A stretch of 37,034 nucleotides of DNA from Gammaproteobacteria bacterium (GCA_030040715.1 JASHTF010000068.1:1-37034), one strand, 5' to 3'. Counted from the first letter of the stretch, positions 1 to 8,389 are shown. Notes: generated from the sequence alone by a model not told the origin. Program-made: numbers and translations.

Positions 1-156
1 GGAATTCGTTCTGCCACCCGGGCCACTGATCCGGCCCGTCCCGACAGCCTCCTCGATCCCGATTCAATTGCGGAAACCTACCTGCAGCTCGCACGCCAGC
101 CACGCGACGCCTGGTCCTGGGAAATAGAGCTTAGGCCCTGGGTGGAGCGGTTCTGA
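1..156 (+). CDS. SDR family oxidoreductase, C-terminal fragment (5' end outside window)
   Basis: Frame 1 is open from the first base to a TGA at 154-156 and gives 51 residues. The end of the peptide, with a motif like AETYLQLARQPRDAW followed by ELRPWVERF, matches the C-terminal tail common in classical short-chain dehydrogenases (a helix followed by an 'aw..El.LRPw.E.f' ending). The catalytic Tyr-x-x-x-Lys and the Rossmann glycine motif would lie upstream of the window, so the substrate cannot be inferred. The gene runs toward the prolyl oligopeptidase gene on the other strand, with 39 bases between the two stop codons. The identification rests on the tail only. Confidence 0.7.
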   Translation, partial: GIRSATRATDPARPDSLLDPDSIAETYLQLARQPRDAWSWEIELRPWVERF

Positions 157-165
157 GTCGGGTGT

Positions 166-183
166 GCCGCCGACCATGGCGGC
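166..183. terminator. GC-rich hairpin between convergent genes
   Basis: GCCGCC (166-171), a 6-base loop and GGCGGC (178-183) form a perfect 6-bp stem between two convergent stop codons (156 and 196). There is no T-run on either side, so it is not a canonical intrinsic terminator. Its position is the main reason to list it. Confidence 0.25.
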
Positions 184-195
184 CGCCGGGACGTC

Positions 196-2382
196 CTAAG
201 GATCCGTCCCAGCCATCAGCTTGCGAGCGAAATACGTCATCTCCAGCGCGGTGGTGTGGGCTTTCTCCTCGAGATTTGCGCCGCTGCCGTGGCCGCCCTC
301 GGTGACCTCATAGAATAGATACGGGATACCGTACTCGGACAGCCGGGCGGCGAACTTGCGCGCGTGCTGGGGACCCACGCGATCGTCCTTGGTGGTCGTC
401 CATATAAATGGCTCGGGATAGTGCACGTTGCGCCGAATGTTCGCGTAGGGGGAAATCTTGGCGAGAAAGGCCGCCTGCTCGGGATTCGTTACACTGCCGT
501 ATTCGCCGACCCAGGATTCGCCCGCGGCGATGTGCTCGAATCGCAGCATGTCGAGCAGCGGCACTTGAATGTCCACGGCATTCCACAGCTCCGGATGCTG
601 CGTGAACTCCACGCCCATCAGCAGGCCGCCGTTGGAGCCGCCCTGAATGCCGAGCCGACGCGGGCTGGTGATCTTGCGGGCGATCAGATCGCGAGCCACG
701 GCCGCGAAGTCGTCATAGATCAGCTGCCGATGGGTTTTCAGCCCCGCCTCATGCCAGGCCGGCCCGAACTCGCCCCCACCGCGGATGTTGGCCACCGCGT
801 ACACGCCACCCTTCTCGAGCCAGAGCTTGCCGATGCTGCCTGAATAGGAAGGGGTGATGGAAATCTGAAAACCGCCGTACGCATACAGGATGGTGGGGTT
901 CGTGCCATCCGCCCGCATCTCGCGCGGGTGCACCACGAAGTAGGGTATCTCCGTACCATCAGTCGAAACGGCCTCGAACTGTTCGACTACATCACGCGAG
1001 GCGTCGAACTGCGGTGGCAGTTGCTTCACCTCGACCGGCTCACCCGCGCCGGAGTCGCCGTCGATGTCGAGCAGCCAAAGGCTCGAGGGCTGCAGAAATC
1101 CTGCTGCGGACAAGAACGCGCGGTTAGTGTGCAGATCCGCGTCGACGATACCGATGGTCTCGTTGTCGGGGAGATCGAGCCGCTGGCGCTCCCAGGAGCC
1201 GGCGCTCGAATGGTGATACACGAATGCGCGTCCACGCACATTCTCCAGCGTCGTGACGACCAGTGCATCGCGTGTCGGGGTCGCCGAAGCGAGGCTCTCG
1301 CGCGGACCGGGTGCGTAAATGAGCACAGGCTTCAGGTGGGCGGGGTCGCGAGTCGCCTGCTCCCAGTCGAACGCGATCAACGAGCCCTGCCGAAAGGTCT
1401 CTGCACCGACTGTCCAATCTTCATTCAGGATCAGCACCAGCTGGTTGTCGATCAGCCCCTCGACGGTGGCTTTCCTGGGCATCTCGAGTCGCGCGACCCG
1501 TGCCGCGCTCACCACAAAACGCTCCGACTCGAAGGTCGACAGCGGTCGTTCAATCAGAACGGCGCGATGGCCGGCTCCATCGCGCAGCACGACGGGCTCA
1601 ACGCCGTAGCCACCATCGCGCGCGCTGCCGCGAAAGATCTCACGCGCAGCGGCCAGTGGCTGGCCGCGTTGCAAGCGTTTTACGACGAAAGGATATCCCG
1701 ACGTCGTCAACTGGCCGGGGATCCACTCGCGCGCCACCAGCAGCGTATCGACGTCCTCCCAGGCTACGCGCTGCTTGCCTCTGGGAAGCACGAAGCCCTG
1801 AGCGACAAAGCTCGCGGAACCTACGTCGAACTCGCGTACCGTGACCGCGTCCTCGCCGCCGTCAGAGAGACTCAGCAAGCAATGACGCTCACCGGGCTCC
1901 GCGCAGGTGATGTCCTTCAGATACCAGTTAGCCTTCTGCCCGTCTGAGACCGCGTCAAGATCGAGCACGGTCGACCATTGTGGCTGGCTGGTGCGATAGC
2001 TCTGCAAGCTCGTACGGCGCCAGATGCCGCGCACATGCTCTGCGTCCTGCCAGAAATTGAAGATCCCACCATCCAGGAAGGTCGGAACGGGAATGCGATC
2101 CTTGGTCTGCGCGATCGCAAGCGCATCGCTGTAATTGGCAGCGTAGCGCGGGTCCTGCTCGAGTACGGCGGTCGTCTTGGCGTTTTCCGCTCTGACCCAC
2201 GCCATCGCCCGCGGGCTGTGGACTTGCTCGAGCCAGAGATAGGGGTCGGAAGCCTGGGCACCCAGCGCCGGCGGCGCCATCGAACCGATGGCCCCGAGAG
2301 CAATGAGCCCCGCAGCCGCCGATGCGAGCGACCGGCGTGCACCGAGCCGGCGAGTCGGGCTGAGCTTTCTGAGCCGCAGCAT
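196..2382 (-). CDS. Secreted prolyl oligopeptidase family serine peptidase (S9A)
   Basis: Predicted 728-residue exported serine peptidase cleaving short proline-containing or related peptides. The first ~43 residues are a basic n-region (RRLGARRS) and a hydrophobic stretch ending at an Ala-Leu-Gly-Ala site, so it is probably periplasmic. The mature N-terminus has the DPYLWLEQ motif of the POP family, then a beta-propeller region, then an alpha/beta hydrolase domain. The triad is visible: Ser583 in GGSNGG, Asp667 in KDDRVGPQH and His698 in EGGHGSGA. Length fits the family (about 690-740). ATG at 2382 is preferred over the in-frame TTG at 2391; neither has a strong Shine-Dalgarno. It lies 28 bases after the VOC gene stop on the same strand, so the two are probably co-transcribed. 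S9A is clear; exact specificity is not. Confidence 0.93.
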   Translation of the reverse strand: MLRLRKLSPTRRLGARRSLASAAAGLIALGAIGSMAPPALGAQASDPYLWLEQVHSPRAMAWVRAENAKTTAVLEQDPRYAANYSDALAIAQTKDRIPVPTFLDGGIFNFWQDAEHVRGIWRRTSLQSYRTSQPQWSTVLDLDAVSDGQKANWYLKDITCAEPGERHCLLSLSDGGEDAVTVREFDVGSASFVAQGFVLPRGKQRVAWEDVDTLLVAREWIPGQLTTSGYPFVVKRLQRGQPLAAAREIFRGSARDGGYGVEPVVLRDGAGHRAVLIERPLSTFESERFVVSAARVARLEMPRKATVEGLIDNQLVLILNEDWTVGAETFRQGSLIAFDWEQATRDPAHLKPVLIYAPGPRESLASATPTRDALVVTTLENVRGRAFVYHHSSAGSWERQRLDLPDNETIGIVDADLHTNRAFLSAAGFLQPSSLWLLDIDGDSGAGEPVEVKQLPPQFDASRDVVEQFEAVSTDGTEIPYFVVHPREMRADGTNPTILYAYGGFQISITPSYSGSIGKLWLEKGGVYAVANIRGGGEFGPAWHEAGLKTHRQLIYDDFAAVARDLIARKITSPRRLGIQGGSNGGLLMGVEFTQHPELWNAVDIQVPLLDMLRFEHIAAGESWVGEYGSVTNPEQAAFLAKISPYANIRRNVHYPEPFIWTTTKDDRVGPQHARKFAARLSEYGIPYLFYEVTEGGHGSGANLEEKAHTTALEMTYFARKLMAGTDP

Positions 2383-2410
2383 CGGTAGCAACGGGCGCCT
2401 GTCGCTCGCC

Positions 2411-2923
2411 CTATGGATTCAGGTGGGCAGCGTCCATGTCCCGGCTGGCGATCTGCACGTCAAACCCGGCCGGATCCTTGACGTGGAAGCTGGTCTCCCT
2501 ATCCGGCTTAGGATCAAGGCCGCGCCGCTTGAGCTCAGCCTCGACCGCCGTGCGATCCCAATTCTCGATGGTGTAGCAGATGTGATCGACGCGCGGCTGG
2601 TTATCAGGCAAAGGCTTGCGCGGCATGCGTGGGATGAGGAAGGTCGGGCCGAAGGAGAGCGCGCACTGTCTGCCGTTATCCCCGCTCACCTGCATACCGA
2701 GCAGGTCGGCATAGAAGTCGCGGATGCGGGCGTAGTCAGGCACCTGGTACGAGATGTGGTTGACGGCTACAGCCTTGAACGGACTGGATCGAGCGGCGGC
2801 CGCGAGCAGCGGCGCACTGCCGGACGCGGCAACCATGCCGAGCGTCAAGCTCTGCACCAGCTGTCGGCGGGTAATCTGTCCACGCTCGAATTGATCGAGC
2901 AACGAGATGACGACGTTCTCCAT
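2411..2923 (-). CDS. VOC family protein with Tat-like signal
   Basis: A 170-residue protein starting at ATG 2923, chosen because a good GCGAGGAG ribosome binding site lies 6-8 bases upstream. Residues ~18-25 read TRRQLVQS followed by a hydrophobic segment, a good twin-arginine signal, so export in folded form is likely. The rest is one vicinal-oxygen-chelate unit: VNHISYQVPDY, a DFYADLLGMQ helix, VDHICYTIENW and DPAGFDVQI. Two metal-ligand histidines of the fold are present, but the usual C-terminal Glu is Gln here and the central Glu is not evident. It may bind a metal weakly or act in a metal-free way. It sits upstream of the prolyl oligopeptidase gene. Reaction unknown. Confidence 0.85.
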   Translation of the reverse strand: MENVVISLLDQFERGQITRRQLVQSLTLGMVAASGSAPLLAAAARSSPFKAVAVNHISYQVPDYARIRDFYADLLGMQVSGDNGRQCALSFGPTFLIPRMPRKPLPDNQPRVDHICYTIENWDRTAVEAELKRRGLDPKPDRETSFHVKDPAGFDVQIASRDMDAAHLNP

Positions 2924-3122
2924 GTGGATGCTCCTCGCAGGTGAGTCGGCCGAATGATAATCGAATTGCAGACAGCACTGAGCGCGATCGGATCCCCCAA
3001 TGCCGCGGTCAGGACGACGATGAGCGCAGCGCGAATAAGGCCTCTGGGGACGATGCTTGACCGCGCTGCCAACGAGTGCGCTCCCCGACGGCCCACTTGG
3101 GATCGCATCCGAGTGATCGCGA

Positions 3123-4106
3123 TCATTTCTGGTAAGCGGCGGCGATAAGGCCGATGGCGGCGATATAGCACACGAACATGAATGCCAGCGAGATCCAGGC
3201 CTGTCTCGGAGCACCGGCGAATTCACGCCATACGAACACACCCCAGGCGGCGGCTATCAGCGGGGCCGACTGTCCGATGGCGTAGGAGATGGGCACTCCC
3301 AGAAGGCCGGCCGCGACCAGATTGAAACATCCGCCGACGCCCCAGATCACCCCTCCGAAGATTCCCAACATATGGTTTCTCGCGGGGGCCGCCCAGTACT
3401 CCCGGAAAGACACCGGCGCTCCGGACAGAGGCTTCCTCATCAGATAGGTATTAGCAAACAAGCACGAGATTAGAGCTCCCACGCTCAGCAGCAGGCCTAC
3501 ACCATACGGTCCGAGCGTGTGACCCCGCGTCATCGCTCGAGCAACGAAGGGAGCAAATGTTCCCATCAGTAGTCCAGACGCGATGCTGACGACAATTCCG
3601 CGTGACGACCGTGGTTGCTTGCTGAGGTTGCTCAGCGAGCGATACGCGCGCGCATCAAAGAGCACGGCAATAACCCCCAGAGCGACGCCCGCGGTGAGGT
3701 ACAGCAGCGTTCCCTTGGGCTGAAGCGCGTAGCTGACGACCACACCCTCCACCAGAGCGATGCCAACCGCGATCGGAAAGGCGACCGCGAGTCCTGCTAT
3801 CTCGATGGCTATGACCAGTAAAAGGTTTGCCAGGTTGAAGATGAAGCCAGCCAGCAGCGCATACCACCAATTGGAGTGATCCGCCGCAGTGATATTTTCG
3901 GAGAACGGCTCGACCGTGCTGCCGAAACTTCCTAGAGTGAAGGCGAGCACCAGGAAGCACAGCAGCATTCCTGCAATGTAATCCCAGTAAAAGAGGGCGA
4001 ATGGGTAGCCGCGGGTGCCTTTAAAGGTATTGGCCCACGACCCCCAGCATATGGTGCTCAAAATGGTCAGTGCGAGCGCCGCACTAAACGTGCCCGGCAG
4101 GTACAT
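3123..4106 (-). CDS. DMT-superfamily permease, GRP / ureide-permease-like
   Basis: A 327-residue integral membrane protein with about ten hydrophobic segments. The N-terminus, with ICWGSWANTFK followed by FALFYWDYIAG, is the signature I associate with the GRP sugar-transporter / plant ureide-permease family (Ureide_permease and GlcU/RbsU-type Pfam families, drug/metabolite transporter superfamily). Later segments NLANLLLVIAI and GVIWGVGGCFNLVA fit the same family. ATG 4106 has an AAGGAG ribosome binding site 6 bases upstream. Substrate could be a sugar, a ureide such as allantoin, or another small polar metabolite; the sequence alone does not decide. It lies 199 bases upstream of the VOC gene on the same strand, so a shared transcript is possible. 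Confidence 0.8.
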   Translation of the reverse strand: MYLPGTFSAALALTILSTICWGSWANTFKGTRGYPFALFYWDYIAGMLLCFLVLAFTLGSFGSTVEPFSENITAADHSNWWYALLAGFIFNLANLLLVIAIEIAGLAVAFPIAVGIALVEGVVVSYALQPKGTLLYLTAGVALGVIAVLFDARAYRSLSNLSKQPRSSRGIVVSIASGLLMGTFAPFVARAMTRGHTLGPYGVGLLLSVGALISCLFANTYLMRKPLSGAPVSFREYWAAPARNHMLGIFGGVIWGVGGCFNLVAAGLLGVPISYAIGQSAPLIAAAWGVFVWREFAGAPRQAWISLAFMFVCYIAAIGLIAAAYQK

Positions 4107-4279
4107 TCGTGCTCCTTATCCTTGTCTCCCCGATGCCCCTGTTATTGCTTTTGGGGCCGCATGAGTGCTGCTGGCGCGATTATCGTCTATTGGGGGGTCG
4201 GTAAGAAGGTAGGCCGGCGCTCGTGCAGCTGCGCCTCTCGGTGGATGGGTGTGCCGGCGGCCGAGCAGCTCGAGTAGGC

Positions 4280-4313
4280 AAAAAGAAAGGCGGATCGCTC
4301 TATGCGATCCGCC
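4280..4313 (-). terminator. Strong intrinsic terminator, minus strand
   Basis: GGCGGATCGC (4289-4298), a 5-base loop and GCGATCCGCC (4304-4313) form a perfect 10-bp stem. On the minus strand it is followed by TTTCTTTTT (4288-4280), a typical U-tract. The other side has no T-run, so it works for leftward transcription only. The nearest recognised leftward gene upstream ends 620 bases away (4936). Confidence 0.85.
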
Positions 4314-4320
4314 CTAAGAT

Positions 4321-4351
4321 GCGGAGCGACGGGGGAGGAGGAACGCTCCGC
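4321..4351. repeat. Inverted repeat, 8-bp perfect stem
   Basis: GCGGAGCG (4321-4328) pairs with CGCTCCGC (4344-4351) across a 15-base purine-rich loop. It lies just before the minus-strand terminator in the direction of leftward transcription and could be part of the same structured 3' end. Confidence 0.6.
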
Positions 4352-4471
4352 AAATTCAAGACCTGATCATCAGTCTGGTGCGCCTCGTGCACGCCGTGAC
4401 GCTGTGTCTGTCCGGACCGCTGCCGGCGCAGCCGGCGCCGGTCGGTGCTGCTGCATCCCTTCGACTGCATG

Positions 4472-4497
4472 CGACCACGAGCTACGGTGCGTGGTCG
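4472..4497. repeat. Inverted repeat, 8-bp perfect stem
   Basis: CGACCACG (4472-4479) pairs with CGTGGTCG (4490-4497) across a 10-base loop. It could be an RNA hairpin or a protein-binding palindrome inside the gene-less stretch. No family is recognised. Confidence 0.5.
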
Positions 4498-4801
4498 TCA
4501 ACTTATCGAGGGATCGCTCGCCCGCTCCAGTCGGGACAGTCCATTGCGACCGAACCACCATTCGGCGCCATTTCTTCTCCCGCTGAGCAGACCAGGCGAC
4601 CTGAGGATCGACTCCACCCATACTCATCTTCCGCTCCGACCTCGACAGCGCGGCCGATGCTCCACTCGTCGCGGCCGAGCCTGGCACAGCGCTCAGAGCT
4701 GGTCTTGCACCACGGGACTCCCTTTTGACTTGTCACGCCGCCACGGACGGGGCGAGGGTGATAGCGGCGATCAGTGCATCAACGGCGAATCGGTCTCGGG
4801 C

Positions 4802-4878
4802 TTGGGTACGGTTTTCGCCCAGCTATAATCAACACCAACTATATTTTGTAATACGATGATATATAATATTATATCTTG
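4802..4878. promoter_or_regulatory. AT-rich island with promoter-like elements
   Basis: Positions 4822-4878 are strikingly AT-rich in a GC-rich window. On the plus strand TTGGGT (4802-4807) and a perfect TATAAT (4824-4829) are separated by 16 bases; that promoter would run antisense into the 3' end of the amidohydrolase gene. A perfect 14-base palindrome ATATAATATTATAT lies at 4861-4874. Leftward -10-like elements also exist, so the direction of any transcription cannot be fixed by eye. Confidence 0.35.
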
Positions 4879-4935
4879 GCAGATCGCGGTGCGTGCCATA
4901 TTCGCCGTCGCTCCCGTACGTCGCGGCGCTGAGTG

Positions 4936-6720
4936 TCACGGCGCTTGTCCGTAGACAACCTTGCCGCCGAACATGGTCCAGACCACCTTCGCGTCCTTGA
5001 GCTCTTCGGCGGAGATCGTGAGTACGTCACGATCGACCAAGACCAGATCGGCGCGCTTGCCCGGTGCGAGCGATCCGATCTGATCGAGTTGATTCAAGGC
5101 GTGTGCGGCGTTGCGCGTGTAGGCGTAGAGCATCACTTCGCGTGGCATGCGCTGTGCCGGGTCGAGCACTCCTTGCGGCCCGGATCGTGTCTCCGCTTGA
5201 TAGATGGCAAGAAATGGATTGGGGGAGCTCACCGGCCAATCGCTCGCTCCGGCGATCTCGCCGCCGGTATCGAGTATGGAGCGTGCCGGATACATCCAGC
5301 GGTAGATGGATCGATCAATATAAGGCTTGACTTCCTCATTGGTGCTGGGATCCGCGACGGCCCACAGCAGTTGCAATGCGGCGATCACGTGAAGCTGCGC
5401 GAATCTAGGAATATCCTCGGGGTCTACGAACTGTGCGTGCGTGAGCGTGAACGGCAGGGTACTGTGCGGCACGGCCTTGCGGGCCGCCTCAAAGGCATCG
5501 AGCGATGCCTTGACCGCGAGATCGCCGATCGCGTGGACATGAACGTTGAGGCCGCGCCGGGCCGCTTCGGTCACGAGTGCATCCATTTTGGCGGGAGTGA
5601 ACAGCAGCGGCGTCGAGCGGCCGGTATTGGTGTAGGGCTTGGTGAGAGCGGCGGTCTGCGACGGGATTTCGACCACGCCGTCGGCAAAAACCTTGAGCCC
5701 AGGGATCGTAAGGTTCGGTACGTTGCTGAAGCGCGCGCGCAGCGCCTCGACGACGTCGATCTGTGGGCTGCCGAGGTCAGGCTTGACGACCGGGTAGGCG
5801 GCGACGTGCGCCGTCAGCTCGCCGCGCAGTCCGAGCTCCCGATACACGGGCAGATACCCCGGGTCATCGACGCTCGCCGGAATGCTGCCCCCTACGACCC
5901 CACTGACGGCCGCGTCGAGCCACCCGGTGATCCCGAGACCGTTCATATAGTGAACCGCAGCCCGGCCGGCCCTGAGCATGAACTCGGCGGAAAACGGTGG
6001 CAGACTCGCATCGAGCTTGCTCTGGCCGGCGTCTACTACAAAGCCGGTCGGATTCAGATTGCTGTCGAAGCCGTAGTAGCGACGGTCGCCGGCGCTGAGG
6101 CTGCGGATGAACTGCTGCGTGATTCCCGCGCGGTTTCGCGCCACCCGGTTCGCCCACTCCGTATGACCGTCCGAGCCGACGAGCACGATCGGTTGCTGCG
6201 CAAACGCCCCTCGACTGAGTGCGGCATCGATCTCGGCCGCGTGCGGCCAGTAACTCACATCGATGCTATTGATCACGAGCACATCGCCGCGCATGCTTTG
6301 GCGCTTGCTCATTTCCGCCGTCACGAATTGCACCAGAGCCGGGACGGACCCAGTGCTGTCCGGGTAGTTTGCCTGGATCAAGGTCACGCCGCCGGCGATC
6401 GGGTGAGCGTGCGCGTCGATCAATCCCGGCATCAGGAACTCGCCGTGCAGATCGACCCTGCGTGCAGCCGGGCCGGCAATCCGCTCCACCGCGCCGAGCG
6501 CGCCCACGGCGAGGATGCGGTCACCGCGGATGGCGACCGCTTCGGCATAGGGATGATCATATTCGGCGGTAAAGACGTGCGCATCGTAAAACAGCGTCGT
6601 CGCGGCGGGCTCCTCGGCGCCCGCGGACATCACGGGCGACGCTGCGGCGGCGCAGATCAGCGACAGCAACGCACACCCAATCCGTCGTCGACGTGCGGCG
6701 ACCCGTGCCACGAGGTACAT
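4936..6720 (-). CDS. Secreted amidohydrolase family protein (YtcJ-like)
   Basis: A 594-residue metal-dependent hydrolase of the YtcJ / N-substituted-formamide-deformylase-like group of amidohydrolases. ATG 6720 is preferred over ATG 6726 because GGGGGA lies 5 bases upstream of it. Residues 1-33 are an export signal (RRRRIG then a hydrophobic core ending at MSAGA). The N-terminal beta part has VAIRGDRILAVG, then the metal motif DAHAHP with His104 and His106, later NVHVHAIGD and the GASDWPVSS motif with Asp494, and a C-terminal GSLAPGKRADLVLVD strand. Typical YtcJ enzymes are 530-600 residues. Substrate unknown; amide or formamide bonds are likely. The 124-base divergent gap to the M28-like gene probably holds both promoters. 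Confidence 0.88.
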   Translation of the reverse strand: MYLVARVAARRRRIGCALLSLICAAAASPVMSAGAEEPAATTLFYDAHVFTAEYDHPYAEAVAIRGDRILAVGALGAVERIAGPAARRVDLHGEFLMPGLIDAHAHPIAGGVTLIQANYPDSTGSVPALVQFVTAEMSKRQSMRGDVLVINSIDVSYWPHAAEIDAALSRGAFAQQPIVLVGSDGHTEWANRVARNRAGITQQFIRSLSAGDRRYYGFDSNLNPTGFVVDAGQSKLDASLPPFSAEFMLRAGRAAVHYMNGLGITGWLDAAVSGVVGGSIPASVDDPGYLPVYRELGLRGELTAHVAAYPVVKPDLGSPQIDVVEALRARFSNVPNLTIPGLKVFADGVVEIPSQTAALTKPYTNTGRSTPLLFTPAKMDALVTEAARRGLNVHVHAIGDLAVKASLDAFEAARKAVPHSTLPFTLTHAQFVDPEDIPRFAQLHVIAALQLLWAVADPSTNEEVKPYIDRSIYRWMYPARSILDTGGEIAGASDWPVSSPNPFLAIYQAETRSGPQGVLDPAQRMPREVMLYAYTRNAAHALNQLDQIGSLAPGKRADLVLVDRDVLTISAEELKDAKVVWTMFGGKVVYGQAP

Positions 6721-6844
6721 AACCATCCCCCGAATGTTGATTATCTGTCTACGTACTATTCTCGCACGGCGCGGCGAGTGGGTGCACAATCGGTTTGACT
6801 CGCGTCTTCAAAGGAGGATCGAGAGACGCGCGACGGGAGGCCCC

Positions 6845-8389
6845 ATGCGAGCGAAGGTCATTACATTCTCAGCGGCAGCGCGCGTGCTGGCCGTGCTCGC
6901 CCTGGCGAGCCACGTCGCTCAGGCGCGGGCCGCAGCCGCGGACGAGACACCCGCAGGGGTCGCGTACTTGCAGTGGCCCCTTCCGGCCTCCGATAGCGCC
7001 TATGGCGCCATCGATGGCAAGCGTATCTGGCCGTATGTGGTGCAGCAGGCAGAGATCTCGCGCCACTATCGTGATCAGGGTCATCCCCAATTCTGGGGCC
7101 GCATCATCGGCACCTCGGGCGACGCCGAGGATGCGCGATGGTTAGCTGACAACTTTGCCAGGATCGGGCTGTCGAATGTTCATATCCAATCCCTCGATCT
7201 GGAACCGCAGTGGTTCCCCCAATCCTGGGAGGTCAGCGTCACTTCCGGCGGTACCGTAGCGGCGTTGACTTCGGCACAGCCGGTCTATCGAAGCCCAGGG
7301 ACGCAAGCAACAGGCCTGGATCTACAGGCGATCTACGTGGGGGAGGGGACACCCGCGGATTTCCTGGGCCGCGACGTCCGCGGCAAGGCGGTATTCATCA
7401 CCGGTGTCAATCGAACCAACAGCCCAGAGGTGCCGGCGGCAGAGACGCCGCAGGCGGTCGCTCTACATCTGGCCGACAGCAAAGGGGCCGCGGCTCTCTT
7501 TTTTGCCTATACAAAACTGCCGGGAAATGTGAAGTATCAAGCCTATCCCACCAACACCAGCGTTCCGACCTTTGTTCTCGGAAGGGATGACGGGCGTGCG
7601 ATCGAAGAGATGATCGCTCGAGCGCCGGCGGGCGACCCACCTCATGTGAGCATTCGGATGGGAGTGCAGATGGTGCCGCATCTAAAGACCGCGTTGGTAT
7701 GGGGCACATTACCCGGTGCAACCGAAGAAACCATCTACGTGATTGGACATCGCGACGGCTGGTTCGACGCTGCGGGGGATAACGGCAGCGGCATCGCATC
7801 GATGCTCGGATTGGCGCAATACTTTGCCAAGGTCGCCAAGAGCCAGCGGCGTCGAGCGATCGTGTTCATCGGCATCGATGGACACCACAACAGCGGCCCC
7901 GGCGCAGCCGCCGGCGATCGGTGGCTGGCCGATCACCGCCGCGCACTGTTCACGAAGACGGCCTTGATGCTCAATGACGAGCACGTGTCAGATGCGCTCA
8001 CGTACCAGTTCGGGGGACAACTCGGGTTTGCCAACGTGCCAGCGCCCGGTGCCTGGTATGCAGGCGGTCCTACCAGACCCCGGCTGGAGCAGATCGTGGC
8101 TGATGCGTTTCAGGAGTTCGGAGTGCCGGCCTGGAAGCGCCCGAGCGATAAACCGCCGGCGGGTGATCTTGGTCCCTTCTATAGCTTCGTGCCGGGTCTC
8201 GTATACCAGGCGAACGACTTCATCTTCTTTCACACTGACGCCAATACACCCGAGACCGTCCCGTGGACGGGACTCGAGGCGATCACGCGCGCGGACGCGA
8301 AGATCATCGATGAGGTGAACAAACTCGACCTCAGGGATTTACAACCGACGGCAGATCCCGGCGCGCGATCTTCCGCCAGCGCGCCGTGA
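6845..8389 (+). CDS. Secreted M28-like peptidase with altered metal site
   Basis: A 514-residue exported protein with a signal peptide in residues 1-32. ATG 6845 has a GGGAGG ribosome binding site. Residues ~150-260 look like a protease-associated (PA) domain, followed by an M28 aminopeptidase-like domain. His302 and Asp304 (GHRDGW), Asp312 (GDNGSG) and a C-terminal His463 (FFHTDANTPE) match M28 metal and active-site positions. The hallmark Glu-Glu pair is missing: the segment reads GIDGHHNSGPG (343-353). The next acidic ligand region is LNDEH (376-380). The substitution may abolish catalysis, or the extra histidines may build a different metal site. It faces the DUF711 gene tail to tail, with 40 bases between. 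Confidence 0.82.
   Translation: MRAKVITFSAAARVLAVLALASHVAQARAAAADETPAGVAYLQWPLPASDSAYGAIDGKRIWPYVVQQAEISRHYRDQGHPQFWGRIIGTSGDAEDARWLADNFARIGLSNVHIQSLDLEPQWFPQSWEVSVTSGGTVAALTSAQPVYRSPGTQATGLDLQAIYVGEGTPADFLGRDVRGKAVFITGVNRTNSPEVPAAETPQAVALHLADSKGAAALFFAYTKLPGNVKYQAYPTNTSVPTFVLGRDDGRAIEEMIARAPAGDPPHVSIRMGVQMVPHLKTALVWGTLPGATEETIYVIGHRDGWFDAAGDNGSGIASMLGLAQYFAKVAKSQRRRAIVFIGIDGHHNSGPGAAAGDRWLADHRRALFTKTALMLNDEHVSDALTYQFGGQLGFANVPAPGAWYAGGPTRPRLEQIVADAFQEFGVPAWKRPSDKPPAGDLGPFYSFVPGLVYQANDFIFFHTDANTPETVPWTGLEAITRADAKIIDEVNKLDLRDLQPTADPGARSSASAP

Larger units (their letters stand above)
4107..4935. other. 829-base stretch without a recognisable protein gene
   Basis: No reading frame here resembles a known family. 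The visible structure is a minus-strand terminator (4280-4313), perfect inverted repeats (4321-4351, 4472-4497), a shorter one at 4550-4565 (CCGAA / TTCGG), a small minus-strand ORF at 4503-4571 with a GGGAG ribosome binding site, and an AT-rich island at 4822-4878. The layout (AT-rich start, structured body, terminator) suggests a minus-strand transcript of roughly 500-550 nt. It could equally be an untranslated tail of the amidohydrolase transcript or gene debris. Confidence 0.6.

Noticed and set aside
4370-4736. Two minus-strand frames of 105 and 77 codons in the gene-less stretch
   Set aside because: No recognised family and no good ribosome binding site at their first starts; only the short internal ORF at 4503-4571 is kept as a weak candidate.
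4933-6798. Long plus-strand open frame (621 codons) opposite the amidohydrolase gene
   Set aside because: It mirrors the high-GC third positions of the real gene; its translation has no family features while the minus strand has a signal peptide and metal motifs.
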